Assembly: GCA_030867875.1 (NCBI GenBank)
Contig: JAOWCC010001634.1
Location: 58,143,860 to 58,207,859, forward strand
Source: Actinernus sp. WN-2022
Lineage: Eukaryota > Cnidaria > Anthozoa > Actiniaria > Actinernidae
Length of the DNA stretch: 64,000 nt
Reading direction: 5' to 3'
The notes beneath the pieces were generated by a model. That model was not told the DNA's origin. It searched no databases and worked only from the letters and a program-made list of their open reading frames with translations. Numbering within the stretch: the first letter of the stretch is position 1; every line of letters starts with the position of its first letter. Shown one piece after another: positions 57,763-64,000 of this stretch. The position numbers and the translations under genes were made by a program.

Positions 57763-59686
57763 AGGTGGCTCGCCTGGATTTTCCACGGACGCACCATACC
57801 AACTTAAAGCGGCTGATACTCCTATCAGAGCACGATCGGGCTAGCCACTTCACCCATTTGCTAGAAATAGAATAAACTTTCTAAAAATGTAGATTTGTTT
57901 GACATCGGTGTTACCATAGCAACACAGCGTTGACGTCATGTATTTTACATATCATCAATTTTCTCGAAATCTAGACCTAAACTTTTAAAACGACCTAGTG
58001 TCCCTTGTAGTCTAAATGTAGGCCTTCAAGACTGCAAAGTTTAAAACAATTGTATGAGAGCGTTTTCGAAAAAAAATGGGTTGAAAATTTTCATTCAAAA
58101 AATAAACGATTCGCCTTACTTTCTGTTTAGTCGTCGAGAACTGTGTTTTCCGGACCGATTCAAGCGATATTTTTTAGCATATTTCATACCTGTGGCATAG
58201 GACTACTTCCCATGAAAATTTCATTCCATTTGCTTTATTCGATTTCGGTTTATGGAATCATAAGTAATGTCATAAATATGCTCATTTTACTCAAAATAGT
58301 AACGTATTTGCTAAGGAAGCTGTAATTCGAAAACTAGTCGATAAATATTTTTTTAAATCTTTTCACCTGAAATTCAACATGTACTGTAAATTTCAAGAGC
58401 ATTGAATCATTTTAAGGGCGCGAAATAAAAACAACAAACATAGGGAACTTTTACATTCATCCATGTAAGCTTCATTGCTGTATCATTTTGTTTATAGCTT
58501 GTGTCTTTCCGAAATTTCTCTTTTGTCTAGATTCTACATACTTGTGTGCTTTTGAACTAACAAGTTTATCATGCACGCTTGCTACGCTTCGCTACTGCCG
58601 GAACGCTCGTGCAAATTCTGTTCTTAGTACAATATATAGTCACGCTGCCAGTTGTAACGCTGTTATATTATAACTTATAATATTTATTTACAAAAGGTTT
58701 TATAATATCACTAATACAAAATCTCGTTTTTAATTGATATTTCGAAAATGTGGTCTAGACGTCACGGCCACTTTTTCCCGACTGGTTACCAAAAACACAC
58801 TTATTCAACATTATCATCCCGCACTGCCAAGCTTTATGGTTTAACTAATTTGGATGTCATTGTACTAAGAACAGACTTTGCACGAGCGTTCCGGCAGTAG
58901 CGAAGCGTAGCAAGCATGCATGGTAAACTTATTAGTTCAAAAGCACACAAGCAGCTAGAATCTAGACAAAAGATTAATTTCGGAAAGACACAAGCTATAA
59001 ACAAAATGATACAGCAATGAAGCTTGTGTAGATGAATGTAAAAGTTCCCTATGTTTTTGTTTTTATTTCGCGCCCTTAAAATGATTCAATGCTCTTGATA
59101 TTTACATGTTGAATTTCAGGTGAAAAGATTTAAAAAATATTTATCGACTAGTTTTCGAATTACAGCTTCCTTAGCAAATACGTTAATATTTTGAGTAAAA
59201 TGAGCATATTTATGACATTACTTATGATTCAATAAACCGAAATCGAATGGGAAGTAGTCCTATGCCACAGGTATGAAATATGCTAAAAAAACATCGCTTG
59301 AATCGGTCCGGAAAACACAGTTCTCGACGACTAAACAGGAAGTAAGGCGAATTGTTTATTTTTTCGAATGAAAATATTCAACCCAATTTTTTTCGAAAAC
59401 GCTCAAATACAATTTTTTTAAACTTTGCAGTCTTGACTACAAGGGACACTAGGTCGTTTTAAAAGCTTATGTCTAGATTTCGAGAAAATTGATGATATGT
59501 AAAATACATGACGTCAACGCTGTGTTGCTATGGTAACACCGATGTCAAACAAACCTACATTTTTGGAAAGTTTATTCTATTTCTAGTAAATGGGTGAAGT
59601 GGCTAGCCCGACCGTGCTCTGACAGTGGAGTATCAGCCGTTCAAAGTAGATATGGTGCGTCCGTGGAAAATCCAGGCGAGCCACCT
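57763..59686. repeat. 1.9-kb long inverted repeat
   Basis: The left arm 57763-58630 (AGGTGGCTCGCCTGGATTTT, CCACGGACGCACCATA ... CGCTCGTGCAAATTCTGTTCTTAGTAC) is repeated inverted at 58862-59686. The spacer is about 231 bp. The arms differ by scattered substitutions and small indels, and I estimate roughly 90% identity by eye. No protein domain is seen in either arm. A transcript through it would fold into some 800 bp of double-stranded RNA. Confidence 0.9.
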
Positions 59687-59881
59687 TAAGGAATTTGTTT
59701 TATTATTTTCTCCAAGGAATTAATTCACCTTGGCTTCAGCCAAACTTACTAAATATCCCTATAATGATTTAGAACCTTTTCTCCGTCTTTTCTCCGACTT
59801 CAGCCAAGGTACCTAAAAAGAGCTACATCAATGAAAATGTTGCGAAAACCTAGCTTTGCAACTAATTGGGGACACTAGTCC

Positions 59882-59951
59882 TACGATTTTACGTCCTTAC
59901 CCGAGAAGACGCGAAGGTCTAGCCATTTGCAGTTGTTTCACAGGCAGCACC

Positions 59952-59990
<39 letters not shown>

Positions 59991-60058
59991 CCGGGGCTTG
60001 AACCCGCGACCTCCCGCTCAACAGACCGGAGCTTAACCACTGAGCTAACTGGGAGGCA
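59882..60058 (-). mobile_element. tRNA-derived SINE, family A, full copy
   Basis: On the minus strand: CCTCCCAGTTAGCTCAGTGG, TTAAGC, then GGTCGCGGGTTCAAGCCCCG. A-box TAGCTCAGTGG at 60037-60047 and B-box GGTTCAAGCCC at 59994-60004 have tRNA-like spacing (internal Pol III promoter). The body ends TTCTCGGGTAAGGACGTAAA, ATCGTAG. This is the best preserved of four copies. Too diverged after the B-box to be a functional tRNA gene. Confidence 0.85.
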
Positions 60059-60383
60059 TGATTAAACTGTCTAATAAACATTATGATAGCCCTCGTAGAT
60101 CAAGTCTTATACTTTCCTCAGCCGGCACCTGATTAAGTTTTATCAGGGCCCGGTTGTACAAAACCCCGATTAAAGCGAACTTATAAATTAGGCGGCTAAT
60201 GCGTTAACACTGGTATATAATCACCTAAAAGTCTATTAAGGTCGATTTTAGTTCCGGTAATTGTATGTGGGATCCAGAGCCCCATTTAAACCAGCTTGCT
60301 GAACCTGGGCTTCGTAAAATCAAAGTTAATAGAGTATTCCACTCTATTAAGTATGGTAAAATACCACAGATAGAAGTGTCATT

Positions 60384-60735
60384 GACAGCCTTTCAGCCAA
60401 GTTTCTCTGCTGTCTCCAGGTTTCCAGTGAACTTGAATTTAATATTTACAACAAAAACCTAATTAGAAAAAGAACAACGAAAAGGGTAATTGTGAAAAAA
60501 AAGTTACTGAATTCCTGAGGAAACATCAAGTAAAATACTACAGGTAGAAGTATTTTACCCAGAGTCACAGCCTTTCAGCCAAGTTTCTCTGCTGTCTCCA
60601 GGTTTCCAGTGAACTTGAATTTAATATTTACAACAAAAACCTGATTAGAAAAAGAACAATAAGTGTAATTGTGAAAAAAAAGTTATTGAATTCCTGAGGA
60701 AACATCAAGTAAAATACTGCAGGTTTCTCTGCTGT
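60384..60735. repeat. Tandem duplication, unit about 170-180 bp
   Basis: GACAGCCTTTCAGCCAAGTT, TCTCTGCTGTCTCCAGGTTT to AAACATCAAGTAAAATACT is present twice, with a third start at about 60721. The copies differ by few bases. 60059-60383 and 60736-61408 show nothing recognisable. Confidence 0.85.
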
Positions 60736-61408
60736 CTCCAGGTTTTTCTGCTGTCCTCCTGGGAAAAGAAAAGAATTTGTAAAACATACGCGAGAGGAAA
60801 ATCGCTGAAACATCTATCAATGCACTAGCCCTAGTCCTCGTGGGTAGCAGCTCCTAAACCAATTGGTTACTATCTCAACAGACTTGCTCACCTCCTGTAA
60901 AACATACATAACATAATATAGTTTAGCTTTCCCTGAACGTTTAAGTGATATTTATAACATTGTGGCTGTGTTATATCGAAAGGCAAGAAACTAAAATGGA
61001 TCTCGGAAAAGCGGTGTAGTTTAAAAAAAATTTCTTCAATCTTTATTTTATTTAAACTTTGTACCCCCAAAAATGAAACGAAACATTTTATTGGGATGGC
61101 CTTACTATATTAAACAAATATTTAATATAAACTTAATGACTGGCATACTTTAATTTTAAGATTAATTAGCCTGTACCTATACTATATTTTTAATTTTCTT
61201 ATAATAAGATATAATATTGTAATCCGTCCAATTAAGTAAACGAAAATTAGATTAACAAATCTATTTTATGTTTACCTTACCCAGTTCGGCCAGTGTTAAA
61301 AAAGTTGAGGACCATTTGCCATGACCTAAATGGAACTTCGTGCTGAGCGTGACTGGACCCAGTCTCAGGCACTCTCATCGAGTTAACATACGAAGCCAGC
61401 AGCGTAAT

Positions 61409-61706
61409 GGGCTATTCCATTAAAACAATGTACCCCCCACTATCGAGGAACTTTCTTTGGATTTCTTCAAGGGTCCACCAAATTTTTTGTGTCGAATTCT
61501 TTAGGGGTTCACCCCCAAAATATTAAATTCTTCAGGGGTCAAACCCGATCAGAGCATGAAATTCTTCAGGGGGTCGACATAATCGGGCCATTTTTGGTGG
61601 ATTTCTTCAGGGGTATAGCACATTTTCCAATTTCTTCAGGGGGTTTGCGTTTTTTGTAAAAATGATTCCTCGATAGGGGGGGTGCAGATTTTTAATGGAA
61701 TAGCCC
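61409..61706. mobile_element. 298-bp MITE with six TTCTTCAGGGG repeats
   Basis: TIR GGGCTATTCCATTAAAA and TTTTTAATGGAATAGCCC. AAT flanks both sides (61406-61408, 61707-61709), a possible 3-bp target duplication as in Harbinger-like elements. Inside, A(A/T)TTCTT(C/T)AGGGG recurs about six times at 35-45 bp spacing. Confidence 0.8.
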
Positions 61707-61739
61707 AATCGCTTTCTTTATACCGCTGTGACACACGAC

Positions 61740-62354
61740 AATTCCTCGAAGCAGATGAAATCGTCTCTCTTACGAACGCATCGTCCATTTCCCCAGCAAG
61801 GAGGAAACTACTCGAACATGGTTCGGCCTAATTCCTGTCTATTTGAAGCGACCCGAGTCCTTGGTTCTTCCATCAAACGTCTTGAAACAATGCCGGCACG
61901 TTTAGCCTTTATGCGTGGCCCTATAAATCCCTTGCTTAATTCCTCTAGTACCTTGAATTTACATGAAAGATTCTTCATACTCTTAGCCGGCGTATCAACG
62001 TGAGAGACGGGAGTCGACGGAGGCGTTTCAAAAATGGCGGGAACTTCGCGTTGGTTCTGCCCGTGATGTTGATTTCGGAAGCCATAATAATTTCCCAGAG
62101 CGCTTGAAACTCGCTAGAACATAAAAACGTTTCCTTCTCAATGTTCTTGCGGCGTAATGCTCGGCAAAGAATACTGAACAAAGTCGATACAACAACGTCT
62201 TTCCTCCTCCTGTACAGAACCGTTCAGCGGCAGCTTTGCCGCCATGTTCGCCTTCTACTCTGTCGAGTGGAACCTCGAAAACTTCCCCTTGAAATGGTTT
62301 AAACGCATCGCTAGCGATATACTCCTTCAGCCTTCCTTCTGCCATCTCGCTCAA
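61740..62354 (-). pseudogene. Unrecognised coding-like segment
   Basis: On the minus strand one frame reads FETPPSTPVSHVDTPAKSMK, NLSCKFKVLEELSKGFIGPR, IKAKRAGIVSRRLMEEPRTR, then EQLGRTMFE-like residues and a TAG near 61828, with the frame continuing as GNGRCVRKRDDFICFEEL. An upstream frame from 62354 (MSEMAEGRLKEYIASDAFKP) is separate. The composition looks like protein but I cannot name the family. It may be a broken gene or exon pair. Confidence 0.35.
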
Positions 62355-62368
62355 ACTCCCATATAAAA

Positions 62369-62622
62369 GGGGTAGGGATGCTCGTCGGACATTTTCGATT
62401 TGACCCCTAAGAGGTACTAAAATGGGCGTGGCTCAAGCTTATTTTGACCCCTAAAAGATAATAAAAATGTAAATTGATAACAGCTTTTTTGTTCAATTGA
62501 CACCCGACCCCTAAAAGGTACCGCTTTACATAGAAATGTCTGTGTTTGATGGTGGATACCCTAAGTGGTACCAAACTCCTGATTTTGACCCCTAAAAGGT
62601 ACGACGAGCATCCATGTACCCC
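62369..62622. mobile_element. 254-bp MITE with CCCCTAAAAGGTAC repeats
   Basis: Left GGGGTAGGGATGCTCGTCG and right CGACGAGCATCCATGTACCCC are imperfect TIRs. GACCCCTAARAGGTAC occurs about four times inside in the same direction. No coding capacity. Confidence 0.75.
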
Positions 62623-62631
62623 TCACATAAG

Positions 62632-62690
62632 GGAGTCCCCCCCCCCCCCTCCCCGGGGACCCACCCCCGCGGCACATACATAATATGTCA
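62632..62690. repeat. Fragment of the G-run/C-run repeat
   Basis: A run of 14 C and CGGCACATACATAATA match the right end of 42140-42470. Confidence 0.6.
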
Positions 62691-62711
62691 TAATATGATG
62701 CCGCCGCCACC

Positions 62712-62936
62712 ACAACTGAAAAAGAAAATCTAAAATCTTTAGGACGCCAAGTGTGTAATGCTCCAAAATGCGAACAACTAGGAAATCATATCTTCGCTAA
62801 AAAGAAGAATTTTAGAAAATTATGTAGGAGAAAAAAGCATGAACCTTAGAAAAAGAATAATGGAGATCGATTATAAAAACCCGAAAACAGCTTGGAAACA
62901 AATACATAAATTGTTTAACATAAACAAGAAACAACG
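62712..62936 (+). pseudogene. Relic of ORF2 linker, relative of the 38487 element
   Basis: TEKENLKSLGRQVCNAPKCE, then KKKNFRKLCRRKK and, after a frameshift, MEIDYKNPKTAWKQIHKLFN match the endonuclease-RT linker of the intact ORF2 ([37 protein letters not shown]). About 75 codons with a stop and frameshift. Its family is clearly related but older. Confidence 0.7.
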
Positions 62937-62942
62937 GCAAAA

Positions 62943-64000
62943 CTAAATTCAAGATTTGCTGTGAGAGGAAAAGCACTTTCTTGGCTTGAGTCATATCTTG
63001 CAAATCGTTCACAGTTTGTCCAAATCGACGATGCTTCATCATCTGTGCGCCCCCTTCATTTCGGTGTGCCACAGAGCTCTGTACTGGGGCCAATATTGTA
63101 CTTGCTATACACCTCTCCCCTGGGTGATATCATTCGTGAGCACGATCTATCATTTCATCTCTACGCTGATGACACACAACTATATACGTCGTTTTCTTGT
63201 AAAAACACCCATGATTTTCAAGTTGTTAAACAACGCCTTGAGAGCTGCATATCTGACATTACACTATGGATGACTGCCAATAAGCTTAAATTAAACAATG
63301 GCAAATCGGAACTTCTTCTCTTGCACTCACAATTTCGCCCAACTCCCACACTTCCATCATTGACTGTTGGCGAGAAAATTATTAGACCGACAAATAAAGC
63401 ACGTAATCTCGGGGTACTTTTTGACGAAACTATGTCTTTTTCACCACATGTAAATGCTGTTGTCAAGGGTGCCTTCTACCACATTCGTAATATCGCTAAA
63501 ATAAGAAAATATATTGACAAGAAAACTACAGAAGTTTTGATCCACAGTTTTGTAAGCTCAAAACTAGATTTTTGTAACTCTCTTCTTCATGGGGCCCAAG
63601 GACGTGATATAGCGAAATTGCAGTCTGCTCAAAATGCAGCTGCTCGAGTTGTGACATGTCTTCGAAAAAACGACCACATCACGGAGACTCTAAAAGAACT
63701 TCACTGGCTCCCAATCGAGTACAGAATCATTTTTAAAATAAATCTTATAACTTTTAAATCATTAAATAGTCTCGGTCCACGCTATCTTAAAAACCTTTTA
63801 ACATTTTACCGACAGAAAAGACTCTTGAGGTCATCTAAAGACCACCTTCGTCTGGTTGAGCCCGCCTTTAACATGAAAACGTATGGTCAACACGCCTTCC
63901 CTACCGCGGCTCCCAGGCTCTGGAACAAGCTACCTTTAGACATCCGTGCTTCTTCCAACGTTGAAACGTTCAAGTTAAAATTAAAAACGTTTCTTTTTAA
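62943..64000 (+). CDS. 5'-truncated CR1/L2-like LINE ORF2, runs off the window
   Basis: Open for 352 codons to the edge. It starts at LNSRFAVRGKALSWLESYLA, then GVPQSSVLGPILYLLY, FHLYADDTQLY (catalytic Asp pair), LKLNNGKSELLLLHSQ, ARNLGVLFDETMSFSPHV, IRNIAKIRKYIDKKT and AAPRLWNKLPLDIR. Order and words fit the RT palm to C-terminus of CR1/L2 LINEs. It begins abruptly against the relic at 62712-62936, so it is a truncated insertion or a chimera. The last two bases AA might begin a stop codon outside the window. Confidence 0.85.

Noticed and set aside
57558..57875. ORF of 105 codons at the left end of the long inverted repeat
   Set aside because: The frame crosses from unique sequence into the inverted repeat. 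It is not preserved in the opposite arm and shows no motif.
59990..60058. A functional tRNA gene on the minus strand
   Set aside because: A and B boxes are present, but the acceptor and anticodon stems are not intact. The sequence continues into a SINE body shared by three other copies.

Overview
The window is animal nuclear DNA, most likely from a cnidarian and probably a reef coral or close relative. This is judged from AT-rich sequence, interrupted genes with GT-AG introns, CR1/L2-like retrotransposons, tRNA-derived SINEs and many short inverted-repeat transposons. The species call is inference. I see no bacterial operons, rRNA genes or CRISPR array.

Two host genes are supported, both on the + strand. 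(1) The 3' end of a TOM1/TOM1L2-like gene (about 755-6383) has four exons, one only 14 nt long. They encode the last 85 residues, including the conserved IExWL and FDxFLxERA segments. (2) A USP22-like gene (22938-55992) has fourteen exons whose phases all agree. They encode 512 residues: an N-terminal zinc finger and a USP domain with the Cys, His and Asp boxes. USP22 is the ubiquitin protease of the SAGA complex. The last short exon (about a dozen residues) was not found.

Most of the rest is mobile or tandem DNA. The 16.5 kb between the genes holds palindromic MITEs with 7-bp target duplications, a perfect 9-bp satellite of 223 copies (12781-14787) and a related minisatellite with the motif on the other strand (18156-18600). 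It also holds a 5'-truncated LINE with a 16-bp target duplication. A 2.4-kb TIR transposon (19585-22021) carries a broken protease/PHD-finger gene and has itself been hit by a 539-bp MITE.

The USP22-like introns hold a TA-flanked element with a HIRAN-like pseudogene, a piggyBac-like element nested inside an older MITE, two tRNA-SINE families and a second copy of the 539-bp MITE. Intron 7 holds an apparently intact two-ORF non-LTR retrotransposon in the same orientation as the gene. Its ORF1 starts with what looks like an RNase H1-type hybrid-binding domain, followed by a coiled coil and an SGNH esterase domain. Its ORF2 has endonuclease and reverse transcriptase. Downstream of the last exon found lie a 1.9-kb inverted repeat (57763-59686), more MITEs and SINEs, and another LINE that runs off the right edge.

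The host genes are not known to work together. What ties the window together is nested transposition: at least three insertion histories can be read directly from intact target-site duplications.
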